NCBI GenBank assembly: GCA_963722555.1 | Contig: CAVRNQ010000001.1 | Coordinates: 124,001-188,000 of the forward strand | Source of the DNA: Bog-366 sp963722555 | GTDB lineage: Bacteria > Acidobacteriota > Terriglobia > UBA7540 | Direction of reading: 5' to 3' | Length of the DNA stretch: 64,000 nt | Shown here: positions 7,849 through 15,783 of the stretch, one piece after another | How positions within the stretch are numbered: the first letter of the stretch is position 1 | How the letters are laid out: each line of letters begins with the position of its first letter | Notes under the pieces: generated by a model | What the model saw: only the letters and a program-made list of their open reading frames with translations | The model's database searches: none | Told to the model about the DNA's origin: nothing | Program-made: the position numbers and the translations under genes

Positions 7849-8742
7849 ATGCACCATCGCTTGGTTACTGTTGCCTCGGGGGCGGCCCTTGCCCTCGTCA
7901 TCACCACCCTAGCCGGCTCACCCCCGCATCCCAGCATTTTTGCCAAGAACAATCTGGTGGCCTGGTGTATTGTCCCGTTTGACTCCGCGCACCGCGGACC
8001 CATCGAGCGCGCCGAGATGCTGAAGCGGCTTGGGATCACCAGGCTCGCATACGACTGGCGCGACAAAGACATTCCCACCTTTGACCAGGAAATCGATGCG
8101 CTCAAGGAGCACGGCATCAAGCTCCAGGCCTTTTGGCTGACCTCCGGCTTGGAGCCTGAGAAAGAAAAGAACGTCTCGACCGTACTGAATCTGCTGAAAC
8201 GGCGCCAACTCAAAACGCAGATCTGGTATCTGCTGGAGCCGCCCGAGAAGTTCGATCTTTTGGGCCAGGAGGAGAAGGTTGCGCAGGCTGCTCGGTCCGC
8301 GCAGTACCTGGCAGGCGAGGCCGCCAAAATCGGCTGCTCCGTGGGTCTCTACAATCACGGCGGCTGGTTCGGCGAACCGGAGAACCAGCTTGCCATTCTG
8401 CAGAAGGCCGGCAGGAAGAACCTGGGCATGATCTATAGCTTCCACCACGGTCGCGAGCAGATGGATCGCTTTGCGGAGTTCTTTCCCAAGATCTTACCGC
8501 ACTTGATGGCGGTCAACCTCGACGGCATGAAGAAAGACGCCCCCATGATCCTGAACCTTGGGGAGGGGGATCGCGAACTGGAGATGCTCAGGATCGTGCG
8601 CGACAGTGGCTATCAAGGCCCGATTGGCATCCTGAATCACCGTGAAGACCGGGATGCCGAAGTTGGATTGCGGCAAAATATGGAGGGACTGAAGAAACTG
8701 CTGCTCAAACTGGGAGATGAAGCCGCCCTTAAGACCTACTGA
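7849..8742 (+). CDS. Secreted TIM-barrel protein, sugar isomerase/epimerase-like
   Basis: The 297-residue protein starts with a signal peptide (MHHRLVTVASGAALALVITT). The rest looks like the xylose-isomerase-like TIM-barrel family: IERAEMLKRLGITRLAYDWRDK, DALKEHGIKLQAFWL, EAAKIGCSVGLYNHGG and a late GPIGILNHRED. In such proteins one sheet end holds a metal and a sugar or sugar-like substrate. The start ATG follows GGAAGGGAGGAATT. It stands alone, facing dapA, so context does not help with function. Confidence 0.7.
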   Translation: MHHRLVTVASGAALALVITTLAGSPPHPSIFAKNNLVAWCIVPFDSAHRGPIERAEMLKRLGITRLAYDWRDKDIPTFDQEIDALKEHGIKLQAFWLTSGLEPEKEKNVSTVLNLLKRRQLKTQIWYLLEPPEKFDLLGQEEKVAQAARSAQYLAGEAAKIGCSVGLYNHGGWFGEPENQLAILQKAGRKNLGMIYSFHHGREQMDRFAEFFPKILPHLMAVNLDGMKKDAPMILNLGEGDRELEMLRIVRDSGYQGPIGILNHREDRDAEVGLRQNMEGLKKLLLKLGDEAALKTY

Positions 8743-8821
8743 GGGGCAATTCCAAAAGCAGGTCAGCGGACCCGCAACCCCATCTGCTGCCGGGACTACC
8801 GCGGCAGGGCGAGCTCTGCTC

Positions 8822-9724
8822 CTACAGCGCGGCGCTGCGCGCAAGCAGCCCTTGCGCCGTCAGGACCTTTTCCAGCTTGGCGCGGTTCTCGGGTTGCATG
8901 GGGACCAAGGGCAGGCGATAGACTTCTTCGATCATCCCCATCATGGCAAGACCGGCTTTGACGGGGATGGGGTTGGTCTCCAGGAAGTTCGCCTGCATGA
9001 GCGGCAGCAATTGGAAATGGAGTTTGCGCGCCTCGTCGATTTTGCCTTCGAGCATCAGGTGGGTGAGCCTGCGCATTTGCGCCGGAATCTGGTTGGAGGT
9101 CGTGCAGATGACGCCTTCCCCGCCCAACGCCATGAGCGGGAATGTGAAGGTGTCGTCGCCCGAAAGCACGCGGAAGCCCGGCGGAACGGCATTCAGCACT
9201 TCCATCTGTTGCACGATGCTGCCGGAAGCTTCCTTGATACCGAGGATATTCGGAACCCTGGAAAGGCGCCCGACCGTGGCGGGCTCAATGTTCGACGAGG
9301 TTCGCCCGGGCACGTTATAGAGGATGACGGGCAAGTCGGTGGCTTCCGCGATGGCCTTGAAATGCTGAAACAGACCCTCCTGCGTCGGCTTGTTGTAGTA
9401 AGGCGCGACGGAGAGTAGGGCTGCGACGCCCAGCGGCTTGACCTGCCCCGCCAGGTCGCAAACCTTCCGGGTATTGTTGCCGCCCACTCCGGCAATGATG
9501 GGGACTTTGCCGCCCGCTTCTTCCACCACCACGCGAATCACTCCCAGGTATTCGCCGTGCTCGAGCGTGGGTGTTTCGCCGGTGGTGCCGCAGGGAACAA
9601 GGAAATCGATCCCCTCGCGAAGCTGGAACTGCACGAGGCGCCGTAAGGCGGGTTCATCCACCGAACCGTCTTTTCGAAAGGGCGTGACGAGCGCCGTGCC
9701 GCAACCACGAATATCGAAGCTCAT
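8822..9724 (-). CDS. dapA: 4-hydroxy-tetrahydrodipicolinate synthase
   Basis: DapA condenses aspartate semialdehyde and pyruvate, the first committed step of lysine and diaminopimelate synthesis. The 300-residue protein shows GCGTALVTPFRKDGSVD at the start, the CGTTGE pyruvate-binding motif, YNVPGRTS with the catalytic tyrosine, and LGIKEASGS with the Schiff-base lysine. The ATG at 9724 follows TTGGAGGTCCC. It is the last gene of the minus-strand set M20 hydrolase, asd, dapB, dapA. Confidence 0.97.
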   Translation of the reverse strand: MSFDIRGCGTALVTPFRKDGSVDEPALRRLVQFQLREGIDFLVPCGTTGETPTLEHGEYLGVIRVVVEEAGGKVPIIAGVGGNNTRKVCDLAGQVKPLGVAALLSVAPYYNKPTQEGLFQHFKAIAEATDLPVILYNVPGRTSSNIEPATVGRLSRVPNILGIKEASGSIVQQMEVLNAVPPGFRVLSGDDTFTFPLMALGGEGVICTTSNQIPAQMRRLTHLMLEGKIDEARKLHFQLLPLMQANFLETNPIPVKAGLAMMGMIEEVYRLPLVPMQPENRAKLEKVLTAQGLLARSAAL

Positions 9725-9740
9725 GGGACCTCCAAGACAG

Positions 9741-9863
9741 GGGCTGGGGGCTGGGGAATAGTGAATTCTCAAGGGTAAAGTGTAAAGGATAAAGGATAAA
9801 GACTGTTATCCTTTACACTTTACCCCTTACAAATCACCCTTCACAATTCACCCTTCACTATTT
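9741..9863. repeat. Heptamer array with fold-back halves (TAAAGGA type)
   Basis: The spacer between dapB and dapA runs in 7-base steps: GGGCTGG twice, GGAATAG, TGAATTC, TCAAGGG, TAAAGTG, TAAAGGA twice, then CTTTACA, CTTTACC, CCTTACA, AATCACC, CTTCACA, ATTCACC. AGGGTAAAGTGTAAAGGATA on the left has an almost perfect reverse complement on the right, so the centre folds back on itself. Confidence 0.82.
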
Positions 9864-9877
9864 CCAGTCCCGAATAC

Positions 9878-10585
9878 CTAGCCGCCTGCTCCCAGTTCCA
9901 AAACCTCCGCAAAACTGTAAAAACCTTTCTTGCCCACCACCCAGCGCGCCGCGTGGAGTGCCCCTTCGGCATAGCCTTGCCGCCCGCGCGCCGTGTGGCG
10001 CAGAAGCACGGTATCCGCCTCCGAGTCAAAACCCAGCTCATGTACGCCGGGGATATAACCCGCGCGCACACTGGCCACGGGAACGTCCCGCTCTCCAAAG
10101 CAGGGCTGGATCTGCCGCTTGATTTCGAGCGCCGTGCCGGAGGGTGCATCCTTCTTCATCTTGTGATGCGCCTCGGTGAGGAAGGGATCGTACATCGGGA
10201 AGGGCGCGAAGATTTCCGCCGCCGCGCGCGCCAGCCGGTAGAACAGGTTCACGCCGATGGAGAAGTTCGCGGCATAAACCATGCCCACGCCGGCCTGCTC
10301 AATCACCTTGCGGACCTCCGCGTGGCGCTGGTGCCAGCCGGTGGTTCCAACTACCAGATTGACTCCCAGCCCCGCGACACGCCGAATGTTCTCCAGCGCG
10401 GCGTCCGGCGTGGTGAAATCCACGCAAACGTCGACCCCCTGGAACTTCTCGCGCGTAATGCCCTGGCTCTTCGCGTTCGCGTCAATATCCATCACCAGGC
10501 GCACTTCAAAGCCACGCTGCGGCGCGAGTTGCGCCAACATCTTGCCCATCTTCCCATAACCGAGCAGAGCGAGGTTGATCATCAT
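9878..10585 (-). CDS. dapB: 4-hydroxy-tetrahydrodipicolinate reductase
   Basis: DapB reduces the DapA product with NAD(P)H. The 235-residue protein has GYGKMGKM at the nucleotide-binding loop, DFTTPDA, VGTTGWH and the signature EAHHKMKKDAPSGTA with the catalytic histidine and lysine. Tandem ATGs at 10585 and 10582 make the start ambiguous by one codon. No strong ribosome site is visible, because a palindromic repeat lies directly upstream. Confidence 0.95.
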   Translation of the reverse strand: MMINLALLGYGKMGKMLAQLAPQRGFEVRLVMDIDANAKSQGITREKFQGVDVCVDFTTPDAALENIRRVAGLGVNLVVGTTGWHQRHAEVRKVIEQAGVGMVYAANFSIGVNLFYRLARAAAEIFAPFPMYDPFLTEAHHKMKKDAPSGTALEIKRQIQPCFGERDVPVASVRAGYIPGVHELGFDSEADTVLLRHTARGRQGYAEGALHAARWVVGKKGFYSFAEVLELGAGG

Positions 10586-10675
10586 TCACCGCAGAGGCGC
10601 AGAGGCGCTGAGAAAGGCTCCTTCAAGAGATTTGTTCACCCTGTACCCTCAGCGCCTCAGCGCCTCTGCGGTGAA
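10585..10675. repeat. Palindromic repeat, TTCACCGCAGAGGCGC family
   Basis: TTCACCGCAGAGGCGCAGAG on the left pairs with CTCAGCGCCTCTGCGGTGAA on the right. It fills the asd-dapB gap and touches the dapB start. A second copy lies at 61582-61661, upstream of the TPR gene. Confidence 0.85.
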
Positions 10676-10685
10676 TTCGGAATCC

Positions 10686-11735
10686 TCAGTCCAGATACCC
10701 TTCCGACTTCATCAACTCCGCGTTGAGCAGCGCCGCGCCGGCGGCCCCACGAATCGTGTTGTGGCTCAGCGCGACATACTTGAATTGCAGGACGGGGCAT
10801 TCGCGCAGGCGCCCCACCACCGTCGCCATGCCGTGTTCGGCGTTCAGGTCGAATTTCGGCTGGGGCCGGTCGCGTTCCTCGCGCACAATAATGGGATGTT
10901 TGGGGGCGGAAGGCAAGTTGCGCTCCTGCGGCACCGAGCGGTAGGCGCGCCAGGCTTCCACGAGGTCCGATAGGGTGGCTTTGGTTTTCAGCGCCACGGA
11001 AATGGTCTCCGTGTGGCCGTCTTCCACCATCACCCGGTTGCAGTGCGCGCTCACGGCGAAGTCGCCCATCTTCACGTGGCCATCCACCATTTTTCCAAGC
11101 AGCTTGCGCGTTTCGCGTTCCACCTTTTCTTCTTCGCCGCCAATATAAGGAATGACGTTGGCCAGGATGTCGAGCGTGGGCACGCCCGGATAGCCGGCGC
11201 CGGAAACCGCCTGCATGCTCGTCATCAGGACTTTCTCAAGGCCAAAGGCCCGCTCCAGCGGCGCGAGAGACATCACCAGTCCCACCGTCGTGCAATTCGG
11301 GTTGGTGACGATCATACCCTTCCAGCCGCGCTGTTTCCGCTGCTGCCGCGCCAGCGCCAGGTGGTCAGGGTTGACGTCTGGAATCAGGAGCGGCACGTCC
11401 GGCTCCATGCGGTAATTCGAGGAATTGGAAACCACCACGTGGCCGGCCTGGGCAAATTCCTTCTCGACTTCCCCCGCCACCTTGGAATCGAGCGAAGAAA
11501 ACAGCAGTTGCGGAGCGCCGCCGGGCTTGCACTCATGCACGCTGAGTTCACGCGCGCCTTTCGGCAGGGGATCGCGCAGGCGCCAGTTGCAGGCCTCCGC
11601 ATAGGTTTTGCCCGCCGACCGCTCCGAGGCCGCGAGCCATTTGAGCTCGAACCACGGGTGAGCCTCGAGCAGGCTGACAAACCGCTGCCCGACCATTCCC
11701 GTGGCTCCCAGAATTCCTACTTCAATTTTCTTCAT
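10686..11735 (-). CDS. asd: Aspartate-semialdehyde dehydrogenase
   Basis: Asd reduces aspartyl phosphate to aspartate semialdehyde, feeding lysine, threonine and methionine synthesis. The 349-residue protein has GILGATGMVGQRFVSLL at the NADP-binding end and VTNPNCTTVGLVMSLAP with the catalytic cysteine. A catalytic histidine lies in SAHCNRVMVEDGHTE. The spacing resembles the archaeal and fungal-type subclass more than the enterobacterial one. An in-frame GTG lies six bases before the ATG at 11735, and neither has a clear ribosome site. It is followed by dapB and dapA. Confidence 0.93.
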   Translation of the reverse strand: MKKIEVGILGATGMVGQRFVSLLEAHPWFELKWLAASERSAGKTYAEACNWRLRDPLPKGARELSVHECKPGGAPQLLFSSLDSKVAGEVEKEFAQAGHVVVSNSSNYRMEPDVPLLIPDVNPDHLALARQQRKQRGWKGMIVTNPNCTTVGLVMSLAPLERAFGLEKVLMTSMQAVSGAGYPGVPTLDILANVIPYIGGEEEKVERETRKLLGKMVDGHVKMGDFAVSAHCNRVMVEDGHTETISVALKTKATLSDLVEAWRAYRSVPQERNLPSAPKHPIIVREERDRPQPKFDLNAEHGMATVVGRLRECPVLQFKYVALSHNTIRGAAGAALLNAELMKSEGYLD

Positions 11736-11765
11736 GACCACGAATAAGGCGGATGGAATCCACCT

Positions 11766-12824
11766 TCACCTTTCTGCCTTACGGGCAGGGATTCGGGACT
11801 CGGGATTAGGGATTAGGGTGCCGAACCCCGAATCCCGCGTTTTCAGGTCGCGCACCAAACGGCAATAGAGATCGACCGCCGCGAGGAGATCCGCTTTACG
11901 CACGTGCTCGCGCTCGGTGTGCGCTACGGTGATCGAGCCCGGCCCCAGCAGCAGCGGCCGGCCCCAATTCCCCAGCGCCGGCAAGTCGGTCGTAAACGCC
12001 ACGACGTCCGCCTCGTAGCCGTCGAGCTTCTCCATGAGAAGCAACGGCGTGTCGCGCACAAATTCAAATTCGCAGCGGCCGGCAATAGCCTCCGTAATCT
12101 GCCGCCGCATCGGGCCGGAATCCTCCACGGTCCGGATTAAGATCTGCACCCGGGCTTCATCGGGCACTACATTGGCAGCGCGGCCGCCGGTGATCACGCC
12201 AATGTTCAGCGTGGATTTCCCCAGCACCGGGCTGACCGGCAGCGGCACCTTGCGCAGGTCCGCGAGCACATCCAAGAGCTTCTCGATGGCGTTCTCACCC
12301 AGCTCGGGATAGGCGGAATGCGCCATCTTGCCGCGCGCGTGTACATCGAGCCGCAGGTTACCCTTCGTCCCGATCACCAGTTTATTCCCCGTGGGCTCGC
12401 CATTGATGATGTAACGCGAGCCACGCGGGTGCAGGTTTGCTTCGCGCGCGCCGTCGCTGGTGGTCTCTTCCCCGACCAGGAAGAGCAGGGCAAAATCCTC
12501 CACCCCCTCCTGCTTCAGCCGCTCCGCCGCCGCCACCTGCGCGGCCATGATCCCTTTGGCGTCGCAGGAGCCGCGACCGTAGATGCATTCCGCGTCCTCG
12601 TGCGCGGGAAAGAAGGGCGGCACGGTGTCCAGGTGCGTGCTCAGCACCACGTCGGGCTTGCCCCAGCACGCGAGCACATTGGAACGGTCGCGTGAAACGG
12701 GCATGAGTTCCGCCTGAAAGCCCACCTGCGCGAGGTAGGATTTGACAAATTCCGCGCAGGCCTTCTCATGGCCGGTGACCGATCCCATGTTGACGAGGTT
12801 CTTCGTGAATTCAAACAAATCCAT
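11766..12824 (-). CDS. M20-family metallo-hydrolase, probable DapE
   Basis: The 352-residue protein belongs to the zinc peptidase family of ArgE, DapE and CPG2. Metal ligands are visible in STHLDTVPP, GRGSCDAKG, GEETTSDGA with the catalytic glutamate, GEPT, and TEREHVRKAD near the end. Its place at the head of asd-dapB-dapA, with a succinylase-type DapD nearby, suggests succinyl-diaminopimelate desuccinylase; this is inference. The last 22 or so residues (RDSGFGTLIPNPESRIPA...) are encoded by a heptamer array and are unlikely to belong to the ancestral protein. Confidence 0.8.
   Translation of the reverse strand: MDLFEFTKNLVNMGSVTGHEKACAEFVKSYLAQVGFQAELMPVSRDRSNVLACWGKPDVVLSTHLDTVPPFFPAHEDAECIYGRGSCDAKGIMAAQVAAAERLKQEGVEDFALLFLVGEETTSDGAREANLHPRGSRYIINGEPTGNKLVIGTKGNLRLDVHARGKMAHSAYPELGENAIEKLLDVLADLRKVPLPVSPVLGKSTLNIGVITGGRAANVVPDEARVQILIRTVEDSGPMRRQITEAIAGRCEFEFVRDTPLLLMEKLDGYEADVVAFTTDLPALGNWGRPLLLGPGSITVAHTEREHVRKADLLAAVDLYCRLVRDLKTRDSGFGTLIPNPESRIPARKAER
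11782..11840. repeat. Heptamer array (GATTCGG/GATTAGG type) reaching into a coding region
   Basis: Successive units are GGGCAGG, GATTCGG, GACTCGG, GATTAGG, GATTAGG, GTGCCGA, ACCCCGA, ATCCCGC. The right end is the complement of the left end. It resembles the array at 3083-3175. Here it supplies the last codons of the M20 hydrolase gene. Confidence 0.78.
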
Positions 12825-13192
12825 GGAAAAGTCCGCTCAGGCGCCCGCCGCAAGGCAATTTCCGCTCTCCCTACAGGGGCTACCGTGCGTGCAAGCGCAA
12901 CATTATGACGTTAGCCTACTACTGAAAACAGCGTCAAGCCCAATCGCGGGCAGGGAGGGCAGCAGCGGCCTGGGCGAAAGCCAGCCTCGCGAAGCACCGC
13001 CACCTGTCACTTCCCTCCTGCGGAAGACCTGTCCCAATCAATATACATTTAGTTACCAGCCTCCTTTATTTGGGGCAACCACGTCCCTCGCCCGGGCCTC
13101 CCTCCTGGCAGGCGAGTTGCTCGCAATTGCAACCAAAGGGTGCTAGAATCTGGATGGGTAAGAGGCAGTTGGGCTCCGTCTGAGGAGGCCAT
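12825..13192. other. Divergent intergenic region, nothing recognised
   Basis: These 368 bases separate the minus-strand M20 gene from the plus-strand PEGA gene and must hold both promoters. TGCTAGAAT near 13140 is a possible extended -10 for the PEGA gene. I see no repeat, RNA gene or riboswitch fold here. Confidence 0.5.
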
Positions 13193-13741
13193 ATGAGCCA
13201 CCGTTCCCGCACCGTTCTTCTTCTCACGCTGACTTTGTTGCTTGCCGCCGCTCCGACCTTCGCACAACGCGGGTCAGCGCATGGGAGTGCGCGCGCTTCC
13301 AGCTCCTACCGTTCTGGCGGTTACTACGGGGGCTTGGCAGGTTACGGTGGTTATGGGTTCGGCGCCTATTCATTTTACCCCGGGCTGGGCGCGCCTCAAA
13401 CCTATTTGCCCAACTACTGGTGGGTCAGCCCCTATCCCCTCGCCGATCCGCGCCAGGATGGCTACAATCCCTCCGCTGGCTACGAGTGGGATAGCGTGGG
13501 GACGCTTATCCTCAATACCAATCCCCCCCAGGCCCGCGTTACTCTCGACGGCATATACGCCGGCACGACCGACAAACTCGGCCCCTTCCAGCTTCCCGTC
13601 GGTGAGCATACCTTGCATATCGAAGCGCCAGGTTACGAACCCACGGACGTGGTCGTCAAGTTCGACAAGCCGGGCGTGCAAACCCTGGACCTCGGGCTGA
13701 AGCGCCTCACCGCTTCTGCCAAACCCGCGCCGCGACCGTAA
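13193..13741 (+). CDS. Secreted PEGA-domain protein
   Basis: The 182-residue protein has a clear signal peptide (MSHRSRTVLLLTLTLLLAAA, cut after AQ-type sequence), a Gly/Tyr/Ser-rich low-complexity stretch with GGYYGGLAGYGGYGFG, and a C-terminal PEGA domain (VGTLILNTNPPQARVTLDG to GVQTLDLGLKRL). PEGA domains are small beta modules of secreted surface proteins, perhaps binding envelope partners. The start follows GAGGAGGCCAT. It is monocistronic as far as can be seen. Confidence 0.82.
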   Translation: MSHRSRTVLLLTLTLLLAAAPTFAQRGSAHGSARASSSYRSGGYYGGLAGYGGYGFGAYSFYPGLGAPQTYLPNYWWVSPYPLADPRQDGYNPSAGYEWDSVGTLILNTNPPQARVTLDGIYAGTTDKLGPFQLPVGEHTLHIEAPGYEPTDVVVKFDKPGVQTLDLGLKRLTASAKPAPRP

Positions 13742-13899
13742 CGGCTTCGAACGCTATGACCCTCACCTCCCCCGTCTAACCCCAAGGTTTACTTCTGCAC
13801 TTACCGCTTGCGCCCTGGAGTAGAATGGCCAACGGCACAAGCGCGCTGCCTTTCAAGCCGCGTTCGCAGCCATCCCGAGGTCACCACACAGGAGGTCCT

Positions 13900-15267
13900 A
13901 TGCCGTCCCAAACTCACTCCGCGAACCGGCGGGGGTTCTTGAAACTTGCTGGAGCCGCCGCGCTCGCCGCGCCTGCCCTGGCGAAAGGCACGGCTGGTGG
14001 ATCAGCAACGCCATTCACACCCGCGCCCGGCCTGCCGCCACTCAAGATCACCGACGTGCGTGTCATCGTCACCTGCCCCGACCGCAATTACGTGCTGGTG
14101 AAAATCCTCACGAGCGAGCCGGGGCTTTACGGCGTGGGTGACGCCACGCTGAACGGCCGCGAGCTGGCCGTGGCGACGGCGCTCGAAAAGCACTTGGCGC
14201 CGCTGCTCGTCGGGCGCGACCCCGAAGCCATCGAAGACACCTGGCAGTACCTCTATCGCGGCCCCTATTGGCGCGGCGGTCCGGTGCAGATGACGGCGCT
14301 GGCTGGCGTGGACCTGGCGCTGTGGGACATCAAGGGTAAGCGCGCGGGCATGCCCGTTTATCAATTGCTGGGCGGGCGCACGCGCGTGGGAGCGCTCTGC
14401 TACACGCACGCCAGCGGCGGCGATTTCACCGAGGTCGAAGACGCCGCGCGCCGCGCCATCGAACGCGGCTTCAAGTGCGTGCGCGCGCAGGTGGCCATTC
14501 CCGGGCTGGAGGGAACTTACGGCACTGGCGCGAGGAAGAAATCCGAAGAGGTCGCGGGCCGCGTCCCGCAACAAGCCGACCTGCCGCAAACCGAACTCTT
14601 CGAGCCGGGGCCGTACCTGCGCACCGTGCCCAAGCTCTTCGCACACCTGCGCTCGGCGCTCGGCGAAGAAGTCGAACTGCTCCACGACGTACACGAGAAA
14701 CTCGTGCCGGTGGAAGCGGCGCGCTTTGCGAAGGAGCTCGAGCCCTACCACCTGTTCTTTCTCGAAGACCCACTGCGGCCGGAATACAAGGAAAGCTTCC
14801 GCCTCATCCGCCAGCACTCCACCACCCCCCTCGCCATGGGCGAACTGTTCAACTCCCTCTGGGATTGCGTGCCCCTCATCAAAGAACAATTGATTGACTT
14901 CATCCGCTGCGACCTGGGGCACATCGGGGGCATCACCAACGCGCGCAAGGTGGCCGCGCTGGCGGAGGCTTTCCAGGTGAAGACTGCCTGGCACGGCCCG
15001 GGCGATATCGCCCCACCCACGCACGCCGCCAACGTGCACGTCGATATTTCGATTCCCAATTTCGGCGTACAGGAAATGGTCTTCTTCCCCGACATCGCGC
15101 GCGAAGTCATGCCCGGGGGGCCGGAGTTCAAGGACGGCTACATGACGGTAAACGACACACCCGGCCTGGGCACAGATGTGAATGAGGAATTAGCCAAGAA
15201 GTATCCCTATAAGCGCGCCTATCTGCCCACAGCGCGGCGCAGAGACGGCAGCGTTCAGGATTGGTAG
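13900..15267 (+). CDS. Tat-exported enolase-superfamily protein, D-mannonate dehydratase-like
   Basis: The 455-residue protein begins with a Tat signal (NRRGFLKLAGAAALAAPALA). The body matches the ManD/RspA group of the mandelate racemase family: LYGVGDATLNGRELAV, ALWDIKGKRAGMPVYQLLGG, ELLHDVHEKLVPVEAARF, FFLEDPLRPE, MGELFNSLWDC, CDLGHIGGITNARKVA and WHGPGDIAPP. Acids at the ends of these barrel strands hold Mg2+. Family members dehydrate sugar acids or have no known activity. Export is unusual, since characterised ManD enzymes are cytoplasmic. The start ATG follows CAGGAGGTCCT. Confidence 0.82.
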   Translation: MPSQTHSANRRGFLKLAGAAALAAPALAKGTAGGSATPFTPAPGLPPLKITDVRVIVTCPDRNYVLVKILTSEPGLYGVGDATLNGRELAVATALEKHLAPLLVGRDPEAIEDTWQYLYRGPYWRGGPVQMTALAGVDLALWDIKGKRAGMPVYQLLGGRTRVGALCYTHASGGDFTEVEDAARRAIERGFKCVRAQVAIPGLEGTYGTGARKKSEEVAGRVPQQADLPQTELFEPGPYLRTVPKLFAHLRSALGEEVELLHDVHEKLVPVEAARFAKELEPYHLFFLEDPLRPEYKESFRLIRQHSTTPLAMGELFNSLWDCVPLIKEQLIDFIRCDLGHIGGITNARKVAALAEAFQVKTAWHGPGDIAPPTHAANVHVDISIPNFGVQEMVFFPDIAREVMPGGPEFKDGYMTVNDTPGLGTDVNEELAKKYPYKRAYLPTARRRDGSVQDW

Positions 15268-15315
15268 GGATGTTTGATTCACGACCCTTGCCGTGACGTG
15301 CTGGAAGGCGAGTGC

Positions 15316-15353
15316 AAACCAAAAGGCAAAGGGCAAATGTCAAAAGGCAAACC
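15316..15353 (+). repeat. Left inverted arm of heptamer array around four-helix-bundle gene
   Basis: The arm runs in 7-base steps (GGCAAAG, GGCAAAT, GTCAAAA, GGCAAAC). Read as the reverse complement it matches the array at 15824-15862 at 35 of 36 positions. The two arms bracket a single small gene. Confidence 0.88.
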
Positions 15354-15404
15354 TCTGGGGGTTGGTGGTAGAGCGAGATCATGAAGCAAAGATACGAGGA
15401 TTGA

Positions 15405-15782
15405 GTGGCAGAACAACGGAAGATCGGAGAGCGGCTGTTGGACTATAGCGCGCGGGTGATTAAGCTGGTAGATGCTCTGCCAACGACGCTGGTGGGAAGA
15501 CGCATCGCTGACCAGTTGCTTCGCAGTGCCACGTCCGTCGGCGCTAACTACGAAGAAGCACAGGGTGCAGAATCGAAGGAAGATTTCACTCATAAACTGC
15601 AGATCGCGCTCAAGGAGCTTCGCGAGTCGGGCTATTGGCTGCGGTTATTGGTGCGATCCGGCAAAATCCCTATCAAAAAGATGGACGCGCTCATTGATGA
15701 ATCGAACCAGTTGCGCGCGATGCTATCCAAGGCGGCTGCGACGGCTAAAGGAAAAGCCAAGGCCCCGAATGAGAATCAATAG
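15405..15782 (+). CDS. Four-helix-bundle protein (S23/Avd-like), first copy
   Basis: The 125-residue protein matches the S23 or four-helix-bundle family: ARVIKLVDALP, RIADQLLRSATSVGANYEEAQGAESKEDFTHKLQIALKELRESGYWLRLL, then a charged tail. Homologues are encoded in insertions of 23S rRNA genes, and Avd is the accessory subunit of reverse transcriptases in diversity-generating retroelements; basic faces bind nucleic acid. It starts with GTG at 15405, overlapping the TGA of a seven-codon reading frame beginning at 15381 (TGAGTG). Heptamer arms lie on both sides in inverted orientation. No reverse transcriptase is nearby. Its role is unknown. Confidence 0.8.
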   Translation: MAEQRKIGERLLDYSARVIKLVDALPTTLVGRRIADQLLRSATSVGANYEEAQGAESKEDFTHKLQIALKELRESGYWLRLLVRSGKIPIKKMDALIDESNQLRAMLSKAAATAKGKAKAPNENQ

Positions 15783-15783
15783 C

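Noticed and set aside
15405..15782. Diversity-generating retroelement
   Set aside because: The Avd-like protein raised the idea, but no reverse transcriptase, template repeat or variable-repeat target gene is nearby.
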